Assembly: GCF_014145675.1 (NCBI RefSeq)
Contig: NZ_JACGZW010000006.1
Span: forward strand, 248,001-312,000
From: Amycolatopsis dendrobii
Lineage (GTDB): Bacteria; Actinomycetota; Actinomycetes; Mycobacteriales; Pseudonocardiaceae
DNA: 64,000 bases
Direction: 5' to 3'
Shown here: positions 32,834-41,178 of the stretch, piece after piece
How the letters are laid out: each line of letters begins with the position of its first letter
Position numbering within the stretch: the stretch's first letter is position 1
The notes under the pieces: model-generated
What the model saw: only the letters and a program-made list of their open reading frames with translations
The model's database searches: none
What the model was told of the DNA's origin: nothing
Position numbers and translations under genes: made by a program

Positions 32834-33889
32834 TCACTTCGCCAGTTCGGGCGCGTTGACGGCGGGCAGCTGCTGTGCCTTGAGGACCTCGTTGAGCGGG
32901 CCGAAGTCGGCGAACCCCTTGAGGTCCACCACCTGGTCGACCACGCCCGCGGTCACCGAGTCCTTGGCCAGCTGCGGGAACTGCGCGGGCACCGGGTCGG
33001 TGGTCAGTTCGATGTTCGCGAACGCGCGGTCGAGCACGGCCGGGCTGAGCGAGCTGCCGGAAAGCTCCTTGAGCGCGCCGTTGACGACGGTCTTCGCCTC
33101 GGCCGGGTTCTTCTTCGCCCAGTCGATCGCCTGCAGTTCGCCCTTCAGCAGCGCGCGCACGGTGTCCGGGTGCTGCTTGAGGAATTCGCTGCGCACGATC
33201 GCGACGGTGGTCGGGAACCGGCCTTCCGGCCACAACGACTTCTCGTCGACCAGCACCTTCGCGCCCGCGTCGGTGACCAGCCGCGACGACCACGGCTCGG
33301 GCAGCCAGCCGCCGTCGACCTCGCCCTTGCGGAACGCGTCGAGCGTCTTCGGGTTGTCCAGGTTGGTCACGTTGACCTGGCCGGTCAGGTGCTTCTCGGC
33401 GAGGAACTTCTTGAGCGCGACGTCCTGGGTGTTGGCCAGCTGCGGCGTCGCGATCGTCTTGCCCTTGAGCTGGTCGACCGAGGTGATCCCGGGCTTGACC
33501 ACCAGCTGCGCGCCGCCGGTGACCGCGCCGGCCACGAGCTGGATCGCGCCCTTGGACTTGGTGAAGGCGTTGATCGCCGGCCCGGAGCCGATGAACGCGA
33601 CGTCGAGCGAACCGCCGAGCAGCGCGTTCACTTCGGACGGACCGGCGTTGAACGTCTGTGTCGTGAGCTTGGCGCCGCCGAGGTTCTGCGCGAAGAAGTT
33701 CTTCTTGACCCCGATCAGCGCGGGCGTGTGCGTCACGTTCGGGAAGAAGCCGACGCGCATCTCCCCGGCGGCGCCCTGGTTGGTCGCGGCCTCGGTGCGG
33801 TCCGCGCGGGAACACCCGGCGAGCGCCCCGAGCACCGTCAGCGCGGCGAGTGCGGAAGCGAGCAATCGGGTTCGCGGAAATGTACGCAC
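32834..33889 (-). CDS. ABC substrate-binding lipoprotein, aliphatic-sulfonate type
   Basis: A 351-residue lipoprotein. The lipobox LAGC near residue 26 marks membrane anchoring. The mature start MRVGFFPNVTHTPALIGVKK is typical of the SsuA/TauA/NMT1-like fold. The GTG start has AAAGGG seven bases upstream. It is first in the three-gene importer operon. Ligand unknown; sulfonate or taurine is the usual annotation for this subgroup. Confidence 0.86.
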   Translation of the reverse strand: MRTFPRTRLLASALAALTVLGALAGCSRADRTEAATNQGAAGEMRVGFFPNVTHTPALIGVKKNFFAQNLGGAKLTTQTFNAGPSEVNALLGGSLDVAFIGSGPAINAFTKSKGAIQLVAGAVTGGAQLVVKPGITSVDQLKGKTIATPQLANTQDVALKKFLAEKHLTGQVNVTNLDNPKTLDAFRKGEVDGGWLPEPWSSRLVTDAGAKVLVDEKSLWPEGRFPTTVAIVRSEFLKQHPDTVRALLKGELQAIDWAKKNPAEAKTVVNGALKELSGSSLSPAVLDRAFANIELTTDPVPAQFPQLAKDSVTAGVVDQVVDLKGFADFGPLNEVLKAQQLPAVNAPELAK

Positions 33890-34003
33890 AAATGGCCCTT
33901 TCGCGGTCAGCGGAACGGGGCGAGAATGACACGGTCACCCGCGAGACTGCATATGCATCCGCATCCCGGGAAATTGTGTGGGATTACTTGACAGGCCCGG
34001 GCC

Positions 34004-35029
34004 TCACCTGCTTGTCAGGAGCGAGACGTCGCCGAACTCGTGCCACAGATACTCCCGCCGCACTGCCGCGTCGTAAGCCCGCTGCACCAGCTCCGGACCC
34101 ACGACCGCTTCGAGAAGCAGCAGGTGGGATGCCTCCGGGGCATGCAATCCGGTGATCAATCCGTCGACCGCGCGGGCAGGCCGGTCGGGACCGAGCACGA
34201 GTTCGGTCCAGCCCGCCGCCGCGGTGACGAGTCCGCCGGGATTCGCGGCCGATTCGATCGCGCGCACCGCAGTTGTCCCTACTGCGATAACGCGTCCACC
34301 CTGGTCGCGCACCCAATTGACCAACGCGGCAGTCGTCGCCGGAACGCGAAATCGCTCACCGTAAGGCGGTTCCCCCGCTTCCGGCGACGAGACGCCGGTG
34401 TGCAACAAGATCGGCGCGAACAGCACCCCGCGCGAGACGAGTTGAGCGACCAGCTCCGCAGTGAACGGCCGGGCCGCGCTCGGCATCTCCGCCGAACCCG
34501 GATCGAGCGCGAACACGGTCTGGTAATTCGGCAAGGGCCAGGCGCGCGGGACATAGCCGTAGCGGATCGGCCGCCCGACCTTCGCGAGATACCGCGGGAT
34601 CTCGCCTTCCACTTCGATCTTCGCGCGCCACAACCGTTGCGCACCGGCGACGTGCGGCTCGCGCAGTGTGACGACGGCGCCGGCGGGCAGGCTGAGCCGC
34701 TCCCCAGCGCGCCCGTCGAGAAGAGGGCCTCCTGGGGCGCGGAGTTCGACCACCCAGGTGCCGTCGTCGAGTTCGGTGGAGAAGTGGATGGCGATGACGT
34801 GGTCGTCCCGGACGGCGTCGACCGCAGCGGGCAAGGTTCCGGAAGTGTTGACTATCAACAGGTCGCCAGGATTCAAGAACGCCGCCAGGTCGCGGAAAGC
34901 GGCGTGGTGCACACCCTCGGGACCGGCCGCGAGCAGCCGCACCTCGTCCCGGGCGAGACCTCGTGCTTCCGGCGGCACGGACGCGCTGCGGTCCTCGGCC
35001 AGGTCGAACCGGGTACGCGGTGCGGTCAT
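34004..35029 (-). CDS. QueA-like S-adenosylmethionine:tRNA ribosyltransferase-isomerase
   Basis: A 341-residue QueA-family protein. Family segments are present: LNPGDLLIVNTSGTLPAA, a YGYVPRAWPLPNYQTVFA stretch, SAARPFTAEL, LHTGVSS, VIAVGTTAVRAIES and a C-terminal YLWHEFGDVSLL. True QueA converts preQ1-tRNA to epoxyqueuosine-tRNA using SAM. No tgt or other que gene is in the window and such genes are uncommon in actinomycetes, so the substrate may differ. It overlaps the upstream SDR gene by four bases (ATGA). Confidence 0.82.
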   Translation of the reverse strand: MTAPRTRFDLAEDRSASVPPEARGLARDEVRLLAAGPEGVHHAAFRDLAAFLNPGDLLIVNTSGTLPAAVDAVRDDHVIAIHFSTELDDGTWVVELRAPGGPLLDGRAGERLSLPAGAVVTLREPHVAGAQRLWRAKIEVEGEIPRYLAKVGRPIRYGYVPRAWPLPNYQTVFALDPGSAEMPSAARPFTAELVAQLVSRGVLFAPILLHTGVSSPEAGEPPYGERFRVPATTAALVNWVRDQGGRVIAVGTTAVRAIESAANPGGLVTAAAGWTELVLGPDRPARAVDGLITGLHAPEASHLLLLEAVVGPELVQRAYDAAVRREYLWHEFGDVSLLTSR

Positions 35030-35700
35030 GACTGCACCTGCAGATCTGCCGCGCGGAACCGGCCACTCGCCGGGCGTTCCTCCAGCAGCCGCAGGAAAGC
35101 CGGTACCGCGGTCTCCGGCAGCGGCCGGTCCGAAATGTCCTCACCGGGGAAGGCGGCCTGGTGCATGGCGGTGCGCAGATCCCCGGGATCGACGGCGTAC
35201 ACCGCGATATCCGGGTTTTCCACGCCGAGCACCGCGCTCACGTGGTCCAGCGCGGCCTTCGCCGAACCGTAGCCGCCCCAACCCTCATACGCCTCCACGG
35301 CGGCGTCGGAGCTGATGTTCACCAGCACTCCCTTTGCCGCGGCGAGCGCGGGCAACAGCAGGCGGGCGAGTGCGAGCGGCGCGAAAACGTTGGTGCGGAA
35401 GACAGTTTCCAGCTCGTCCGGCGGATACTCGGCCAGCGGCGGCAGCGGGCTGACGCCGAGCGTGCTGGCGTTGTTGACGAGCAGGTCGAGCCGGGGTCCG
35501 GCGGCTTCGGCGAGCTGGCTGCGGTGTGCGGGGTCGGTGACGTCGCCGGGCACCGGGGTGAACCCGGCCTCCGCCGCGGCGGCGCGCAGCGTGCCCGGGT
35601 CGCGCCCGGTGCCCAGCACTGTCCATTCGCGACGGACGAGAGCCGAGGCGAGCGCCCGGCCCAGACCGGCGGAAGCGCCGGTGACAACAGCTACTGGCAT
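35026..35700 (-). CDS. Short-chain dehydrogenase/reductase (SDR)
   Basis: A 224-residue NAD(P)-dependent oxidoreductase. The cofactor motif GASAGLG is at the N-terminus, NNAS follows, then a catalytic region with ISSD and YGSAK (Y-x-x-x-K). ATG 35700 is firmly set by GGAGGG upstream; the frame to 35850 is not coding. It is first in a two-gene unit with the QueA-like gene. Classical SDR length, substrate unknown. Confidence 0.87.
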   Translation of the reverse strand: MPVAVVTGASAGLGRALASALVRREWTVLGTGRDPGTLRAAAAEAGFTPVPGDVTDPAHRSQLAEAAGPRLDLLVNNASTLGVSPLPPLAEYPPDELETVFRTNVFAPLALARLLLPALAAAKGVLVNISSDAAVEAYEGWGGYGSAKAALDHVSAVLGVENPDIAVYAVDPGDLRTAMHQAAFPGEDISDRPLPETAVPAFLRLLEERPASGRFRAADLQVQS

Positions 35701-35743
35701 GGTCCCTCCAGAAGTAGGCACCTGCCAGCGTGCGACCTCTACC

Positions 35744-37117
35744 TTACTGGAGGTCAACCGGACGGCGGCCGCGCAGCACCGTGTACGCCACCAGCGAAAC
35801 CACGAACCCGGCGTAGTAGGCCAGATCCGCACCGTGCAGCGCCGCGGCAACCGGTCCGGTGTAGACAGTCGTGTTCATGAACGGCACCGCCGCCGCGAAG
35901 CCCACCACGAACGCCACCAGCGCTGCCCAGCTGTGCACCGGACGTCGCAGCTCAGCCAGCACGTCGACCTCGCGGCCGCGACGCGTGCGCCGCAGCCAGT
36001 CCGGCACGACGACGCCGAGGAACGGCGGGATCCAGTAACTCACCACCAGCAGCACGTTCTGGAATTTCGCCGCCAGGTCGCCGGTGTGCATCCAGAGAAT
36101 CAGCGCGAACGCCAGCACCGTCACGACCACCGCCGAAACCGGACGACGCACCCGTACGCCGACGGTCTGCAACGCGAGCGAGCCGCTGTAGTCGTTCATC
36201 GCGTTGGACGAGACCGCCGCCAGCGCGATCACCAGCAACGCCACCGCACCCAGCACACCGCCGCCGAGCAGCGTCGACACCCCGGCGGCGGTCTGGTCGC
36301 CCAGCGCGGTGCCGAGTGCGAGACCAATGCCCTCGCCGAGCGCGTACGACGCGGTCAGTCCGAGCAGGGTGAACCAAAAGACGCCGCTCGGCCGAGTCGA
36401 AGCGGGCAAGTAACGGCTGAAATCCGACGCATAAGGAGCCCACGAAATAGCCAGGCTGAGCGTAATGGTGGAAAACAGCACGACGGCGCCGGCGAAATCG
36501 CCACCCGTGGCGGAATCGGCGAATGTGATCGGGTGGTCAAGCACCACCTTTACCGCAAGCGCGACAAATGCGACAACCAGCACCACGCTCATCACGGCCT
36601 GGACCCGGTGGATCACCGCGTAACCGAATACGCCGAGCGTGCACTGCAGCACCAGCACGACGAGCACCGCCGCCCAGAACGGCAGCCCGGTGAGCTGCGC
36701 CAGCGCTTCGCCGCCGAACAGCCCGACCAGCGCGTCCCACGCGATCGAGCCGAGCCATTGCACCAGGCCGGGCAGCACGACGCCGCGGCCGAACGGGAGC
36801 CGCGCGAGCGGCAGCTGGCCGGTGCCGGTGCGCGGACCCCAGGTGGACAGCCACGCGACCGGCAGCGAACCGATCACCGTGCCGATCAGCGCGATGACGA
36901 ACCCGGTGGTGAAGCCGAGCCCGAGCGTCGCGCCGAGGGTGCCGGTGAAGACGGCGGTCATGGTGAGGTTCGGCGCGAACCACACGCCCGCGAGCCGCCA
37001 CGGCCGCCCGAACCGGTTCGCGGGCGGGATCGGGGTGATTCCGTGCGTTTCGATCGCGAAATCCCCTGCTCCAGATGGCATTCGGCCGCCGAAGACCTCG
37101 GCGTCGATCCCGCTCAT
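35744..37117 (-). CDS. NCS1-family permease (cytosine/purine/hydantoin/allantoin type)
   Basis: A 457-residue, 12-TM cation-coupled importer. An NCS1-like opening THGITPIPPANRFGRPWRL, the TM1 segment WFAPNLTMTAVFTGTLGA and a later ISWAPYASDFSRYLPAST segment identify the family. The ATG is preceded by a GGGAGAAAGGG tract. The long upstream extension in this frame (to 37837) is antisense shadow of the MFS gene and is rejected. It is divergent from an MFS exporter with a 102-bp gap. Confidence 0.85.
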   Translation of the reverse strand: MSGIDAEVFGGRMPSGAGDFAIETHGITPIPPANRFGRPWRLAGVWFAPNLTMTAVFTGTLGATLGLGFTTGFVIALIGTVIGSLPVAWLSTWGPRTGTGQLPLARLPFGRGVVLPGLVQWLGSIAWDALVGLFGGEALAQLTGLPFWAAVLVVLVLQCTLGVFGYAVIHRVQAVMSVVLVVAFVALAVKVVLDHPITFADSATGGDFAGAVVLFSTITLSLAISWAPYASDFSRYLPASTRPSGVFWFTLLGLTASYALGEGIGLALGTALGDQTAAGVSTLLGGGVLGAVALLVIALAAVSSNAMNDYSGSLALQTVGVRVRRPVSAVVVTVLAFALILWMHTGDLAAKFQNVLLVVSYWIPPFLGVVVPDWLRRTRRGREVDVLAELRRPVHSWAALVAFVVGFAAAVPFMNTTVYTGPVAAALHGADLAYYAGFVVSLVAYTVLRGRRPVDLQ

Positions 37118-37219
37118 GCGCTGCCCTTTCTCCCGGCTGACCCGTGAGTCTGAACCGGAGTGCCCGGCCGCGCCAATACTCTGTGGCGTTCCCGACCCGT
37201 TCTCGGCAAGATCGCCGCA

Positions 37220-38440
37220 ATGGGGGAAGGACCGCGCAGTCCGCTGCGCCATCGCGCGTTCGCCGTTTTCTACGCCGGGCGGCTGGTCTCGCTGCTGGGC
37301 AGCGCCATGACCCCGGTCGCGCTGGCGTTCGCGGTGCTGGGCAGCAGCCGCAGCCCGACCGACCTCGGCGTGGTGCTCGCCGCCGGGATCGTGCCGCTGC
37401 TGGCGTTCCTGCTCGTCGGCGGCGCGGTCGGCGACCGGTTCCCGCGCAACCGCGTGCTGCGGCTGTCGAACCTCGGCGCGGGCGCGGCGCAACTGGTCGC
37501 CGCGACCATCCTGCTCACCGGCAACTACTCGCTGGCCGCCCTCGCCGTCACCGAGTTCCTCGGCGGCGTCTGCACCGCGTTCACCACGCCGGTGCTGCGC
37601 GGGATCGTGCCGCAGATCGTCCCGGCCGAATCGCTGCGGCAGGCGAACTCGCTGCTGGCCACCGGACGGAACATCACCAAGGTGGCCGGTCCGGCCGTCG
37701 CCGGGGTCCTGGTCGGCACGGTCGGCGGCGGCTGGGCGATCGCCGCCGACGGGGTGTCGTTCGTGCTCGCCGCCCTGCTCTACCAGGCGATCACGCTGCC
37801 CCCGGCGGAGCACACTGTGCAAGACAGCGTCTTGCACAGTGTGCGAACCGGCTGGCGGCAGTTCTGGCGCATCCCGTGGCTGTGGCGGGTGGTCACCGCG
37901 TTCACCGTCTACAACATCGTGTTCACCGGCGGCTGGCTGGTGCTAGGGCCGGGCATCGCGCAGGACACGATCGGCGCGGCCGGATGGGGCGTGGTGCTGA
38001 GCGTGCGCGCGGTGGGCGCGCTGCTGTCCGGGCTGGTGATGTACCGGCTCGCACCGCGACGGCTGCTGCCGATGGGACTGGTGAGCGCCGCGCTGACCGT
38101 GCTGCCGCTGATCGCGCTCGGCCTGCACGCGGGTTTCGCGGTGCTGGCGGGCTCGACGTTCGTCGCCGGATTCTGCGCGGGGGTCATGAGCGTCGCCTGG
38201 GACACGACGATGCAGGAGAACATCCCCGGGCATCTGCTGTCGCGGATGGCCGCGTTCGACGATTTCGGTTCCTACGCGGGCATTCCCCTGGGCGAACTGC
38301 TGGCCGGGCCGCTCGGGGCGGCGTTCGGCGCGCCGCAGGTGGTGCTGGTCGGCGGGATCGCCATCGCCGTCGCCGCGCTCTGCCCGCTGCGCTCGCCCGC
38401 CGTCCGCGCGCTGCGGCACCCGCCGGTCCGCGTGCCGTGA
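37220..38440 (+). CDS. MFS transporter (transmembrane secretion-effector type)
   Basis: A 406-residue, roughly 12-TM protein of the EntS-like MFS_3 group: FAVFYAGRLVSLLGSAMTPVALAFAVL at TM1, then GDRFPRNRVLRLSNL in the TM2-3 loop. Members export siderophores or drugs. ATG 37220 starts where homology begins; GTG 37160 would add 20 unlikely residues. A perfect 16-bp inverted repeat lies inside the coding sequence (37810-37844). A strong hairpin follows the stop. Confidence 0.82.
   Translation: MGEGPRSPLRHRAFAVFYAGRLVSLLGSAMTPVALAFAVLGSSRSPTDLGVVLAAGIVPLLAFLLVGGAVGDRFPRNRVLRLSNLGAGAAQLVAATILLTGNYSLAALAVTEFLGGVCTAFTTPVLRGIVPQIVPAESLRQANSLLATGRNITKVAGPAVAGVLVGTVGGGWAIAADGVSFVLAALLYQAITLPPAEHTVQDSVLHSVRTGWRQFWRIPWLWRVVTAFTVYNIVFTGGWLVLGPGIAQDTIGAAGWGVVLSVRAVGALLSGLVMYRLAPRRLLPMGLVSAALTVLPLIALGLHAGFAVLAGSTFVAGFCAGVMSVAWDTTMQENIPGHLLSRMAAFDDFGSYAGIPLGELLAGPLGAAFGAPQVVLVGGIAIAVAALCPLRSPAVRALRHPPVRVP
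37810..37844. repeat. Perfect 16-bp inverted repeat inside the MFS coding sequence
   Basis: Arms 37810-37825 and 37829-37843/37844 pair perfectly over 16 bp around a three-base AGC loop. It encodes the hydrophilic loop HTVQDSVLHSVR. A stem this long inside a coding region is unusual. Confidence 0.8.
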
Positions 38441-38444
38441 ACGC

Positions 38445-38483
38445 AAGGAAGGGCCTGCCGGGGATTCCGGCAGGCCCTTCCTT
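38445..38483. terminator. Bidirectional hairpin terminator between MFS and S53 genes
   Basis: A perfect 17-bp stem (38445-38461 with 38467-38483) and a five-base loop, filling the 53-bp gap between two convergent genes. Confidence 0.8.
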
Positions 38484-38493
38484 CACCCCTCGG

Positions 38494-40473
38494 TCACACC
38501 AGCAACAGGAACGCCACGCCGTTGGGCGAGCCGAGGCCCGTCACGTCGTCGTAGCCCTTGGTCGTGTGGATCGTCAGGTTCGGGTAGTCGAGCACCCGGG
38601 CGGAGGTCTTGAGCCCCGCCGAGGCGTCGACCCCGTTGGCGAAGTCCACGCGCTGCACCGCGCCGTCGACGTGCTGCACGTCGTTGATCGCCGACGTGCG
38701 CGACGTCAGCTGGTACAGCACCGGGTTGATGAACCCGTGGTGGAAGTGGTCGAGGCTGTCGGCCACCGCCATCACGCCCGCGAACACCGGCGACGCGAGG
38801 CTCGTGCCGCCGATCCGGTACTGGTCGTAGTAGACGCCGTCCGGGAAGGTCTGCGTCTGGCCGACCAGGAAGCCGGTGTTGGGGTCGGCGATCGCGGAGA
38901 TGTCCGGGACCACGCGCCCCTTCGCGCCGCCGGTCTGGTTCTTCGTGGACAACGCGTCCGGCACGATTCCCTTCTGGTAGAAGGGCTGGCCGAACAGCCG
39001 GCTCGTGCCGCCGCCCGCGCCGCCGTTGAACGCGCCCGGGAACGCCGGGGCGTAGGCGCCGTCGGTCAGCGTCGACTTGCCGGTCTCCCACCCGGTTTCG
39101 AAGATCCGCTTGCCGTCCTTGCCGACCGCCAGCGACGTGCCGCCGACCGCGGTCACCCACGGAGCCGAGGCGGAGAAGTCCGGCGACGGCGTGCCGAGGC
39201 GCGCGACCTCGTCCCCGTTGTCGCCGGAGGAGAAGTACACGCCGATGCCCTCGAGCACCGCCTGCAGCGAAATGTGGTTGAACACCTTGACCTCGGCGGC
39301 CGGGATGTCCTCGCCGGTGTCGCCGTAGGAGTTGGAGATGATGTCGGCCTTGTGGCCCGCGACGACGTAGTTCAGCGCGGTGTCCAGCGACAGGTCTTCG
39401 CAGTCCTGCCCGCCGACGTACAGGATGTTCGCGCCCGGCGCGAGCCCGTGCGCGGCCTCGACGTCCAGGGTTTCCTCGCCGTACCAGCCGGAAGCGTCGC
39501 ACTGGTCCGGCCCTTCGAGCACCGGGTTCGGCGGGAAGATGTGCTGTTTGAACTGCTGCTGGGTCAGCGGGTGCGCCGGGTCGTTGCGCTTGGCGTACTC
39601 CGAGGCGTCGGCGTAGATCGTCGGCGACGCGAACGCGTCCACAATGGCGATCGTGGTGCCGCGCCCGTCCGCGCCGAACTTCGCGACCTGGTCCAGCCCG
39701 TACGCCGAACGCAACTGCGCGGGCGTGTAGCCGCACGGCGCGTACGGAAGCTGCTTGCCGTTGTACGCCGGGTCAGTCGTGTCGGTCTTCTCGCCGTAGT
39801 AAGCGCTGCACGGCCCCGAATTGCGGAACCCGTTGCTCGGCGGCGCGGTCGACGGGCTGCCCTGCACGCGAGACTGCTTCTTCGCGGTCGGGTCCGCCCC
39901 GTCGGTGTGGTCCGGTTTGAACAGGTTCGTCGCCTGGTCGACGCCGACGACGCCGAGCACGTCGTTCGCCAGCGCGGCCGGGACGGACAGGTCCTTGTCC
40001 GCCGCCCGCAACGTCTGCCCCTTGACCTGGTACTTGCCCAAGGTCACGGCGAACGCGCGCTGCACCTGATCGGCGGTACCGGTCGCCTCGACGTAGGCCC
40101 GGTTGGACGGCACCTCGCCGATGCCGAATCCGCTTGCGGACAGCCAATTCTTCACTGCCGAAACGGTCTGGTCGGTGGCCGCGAACCGGTCCCGCACCTG
40201 GTCCGGCGAAAGATAGTGCCGGTAGTCGCGACTGTTCGGATCGGACACCGACTGCGCGGCGGCCTCGGCCGCGCCCTGGTCCTTGAGGTTCAAGTAAACC
40301 CGAAAGTCCATAGTGGACGACCCGGCCGTGTCGGCCACCTTGGACTGCGGATTGGCCCAAACCGGATGCGATTGCGGAATGTCCGCCCGCCCCTGAGCCG
40401 ACGCCACGGCAGGCGAAGCGGCTAAACCGCCCACCACCGCCAGCGAAAGAAACATGGTGACGCTTCTACGCAC
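38494..40473 (-). CDS. Secreted S53 peptidase (sedolisin/kumamolisin family)
   Basis: A 659-residue pro-enzyme. Signal peptide 1-26; prodomain about 30-190 (pro-kumamolisin activation fold); catalytic domain about 225-659. The Glu/Asp pair lies in GEETLDVEAAHG near residue 331, and the nucleophile is in GGTSLASP near residue 556. The end YDDVTGLGSPNG is the Ca-binding region. Sedolisins are acid serine-carboxyl peptidases that mature by autocleavage. The GTG start has GAGGGAG upstream. Confidence 0.92.
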   Translation of the reverse strand: MRRSVTMFLSLAVVGGLAASPAVASAQGRADIPQSHPVWANPQSKVADTAGSSTMDFRVYLNLKDQGAAEAAAQSVSDPNSRDYRHYLSPDQVRDRFAATDQTVSAVKNWLSASGFGIGEVPSNRAYVEATGTADQVQRAFAVTLGKYQVKGQTLRAADKDLSVPAALANDVLGVVGVDQATNLFKPDHTDGADPTAKKQSRVQGSPSTAPPSNGFRNSGPCSAYYGEKTDTTDPAYNGKQLPYAPCGYTPAQLRSAYGLDQVAKFGADGRGTTIAIVDAFASPTIYADASEYAKRNDPAHPLTQQQFKQHIFPPNPVLEGPDQCDASGWYGEETLDVEAAHGLAPGANILYVGGQDCEDLSLDTALNYVVAGHKADIISNSYGDTGEDIPAAEVKVFNHISLQAVLEGIGVYFSSGDNGDEVARLGTPSPDFSASAPWVTAVGGTSLAVGKDGKRIFETGWETGKSTLTDGAYAPAFPGAFNGGAGGGTSRLFGQPFYQKGIVPDALSTKNQTGGAKGRVVPDISAIADPNTGFLVGQTQTFPDGVYYDQYRIGGTSLASPVFAGVMAVADSLDHFHHGFINPVLYQLTSRTSAINDVQHVDGAVQRVDFANGVDASAGLKTSARVLDYPNLTIHTTKGYDDVTGLGSPNGVAFLLLV

Positions 40474-40882
40474 AGCAACTCCCTCGTGTTGCGCGGCCTC
40501 GACCCCGCCTGCCGCCGGAACGAGATTAGGACTGCCCCCGCCCGCCAGGGAAGCGTCCGGCTTCCCGGTGCGGAACCGTTATCTGCTCCCCTCATCGCGA
40601 CACAAGGGACAGCTGCGGCCAAAGTCCGTTTCATCCGCACTGTCCACAGCGGAATGTCCAGAAATCAGAAGAACGCCCGTTTTCCCACGCTCCCTTCGCA
40701 GCACTGAGCGACCCGAGACACCACCTACGAAGGTCGCACAATCTCGATCACCGGCACCAGAAACTCACCCGGCTGCCCGGATCGCCCACGTCCGCACAGC
40801 CCGCCAGCACCCACCGCAGCCGACGCACCCACCGATCGCGCCGCCCTGCCCGACCCCCGCACCCCGATACGAAGCCTCCCTG

Positions 40883-40939
40883 CGGTCCGGGGGTGCTTGC
40901 CCGGGCATCTTTCCCGCCTGGACAAGCACCCCCGGACCG
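40883..40939. repeat. Perfect 17-bp inverted repeat with 23-base spacer
   Basis: Arms at 40883-40899 and 40923-40939 are exact reverse complements and include a CCGGGGG/CCCCCGG core. It lies mid-way in the intergenic region, so it could be a terminator of an unseen transcript, an operator pair or a structured RNA. Confidence 0.7.
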
Positions 40940-41080
40940 TCAGCACAATCAAGCTTCGGGGTGGCGGTGCGCCAACCGGGCGCAATGTCGCCCCCAGGCG
41001 ACGAGCCGCCCGCAAGTCGCGCACATGAAAACGATTCACCCCACCCCAGCCGAACACTCCGTGACATCCACCCCGATATC

Positions 41081-41094
41081 ACCCCATATGGGGT
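41081..41094. promoter_or_regulatory. 14-bp palindrome upstream of the AfsR-like gene
   Basis: ACCCCATATGGGGT is perfectly palindromic, 85 bp before the regulator start. Its GGGGTAT edge resembles the half-site of the CsoR-like box at 45358, but the centre differs. It is a candidate operator. Confidence 0.4.
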
Positions 41095-41178
41095 ATTCCT
41101 CCCCCAGTGGATCTAGCTAACCGACCCAAACGCTCCTAGCATGCCGACCATGGGGACCTTGCCGCCAAGGCGGGTAAA

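Larger units (their letters stand above)
40474..41178. other. Long divergent intergenic region with inverted repeats
   Basis: 705 bases between the S53 peptidase and the AfsR-like regulator. Short frames here have unlikely composition and no ribosome sites. It holds a 17-bp inverted repeat (40883-40939) and a 14-bp palindrome (41081-41094), listed separately. No RNA gene was recognised. Confidence 0.6.

Noticed and set aside
33993..34004. AGGCCCGGGCCT palindrome at the 3' end of the QueA-like gene
   Set aside because: Short, GC-only and overlapping a stop codon; expected by chance at this GC content.
37144..40425. 1093-codon plus-strand open frame
   Set aside because: It runs across an MFS gene, a terminator and the antisense of the S53 peptidase; the translation is low-complexity Arg/Val.
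40725..41082. Two minus-strand frames of 105-110 codons in the long intergenic region
   Set aside because: No ribosome site, unlikely composition and overlap with the 17-bp inverted repeat.
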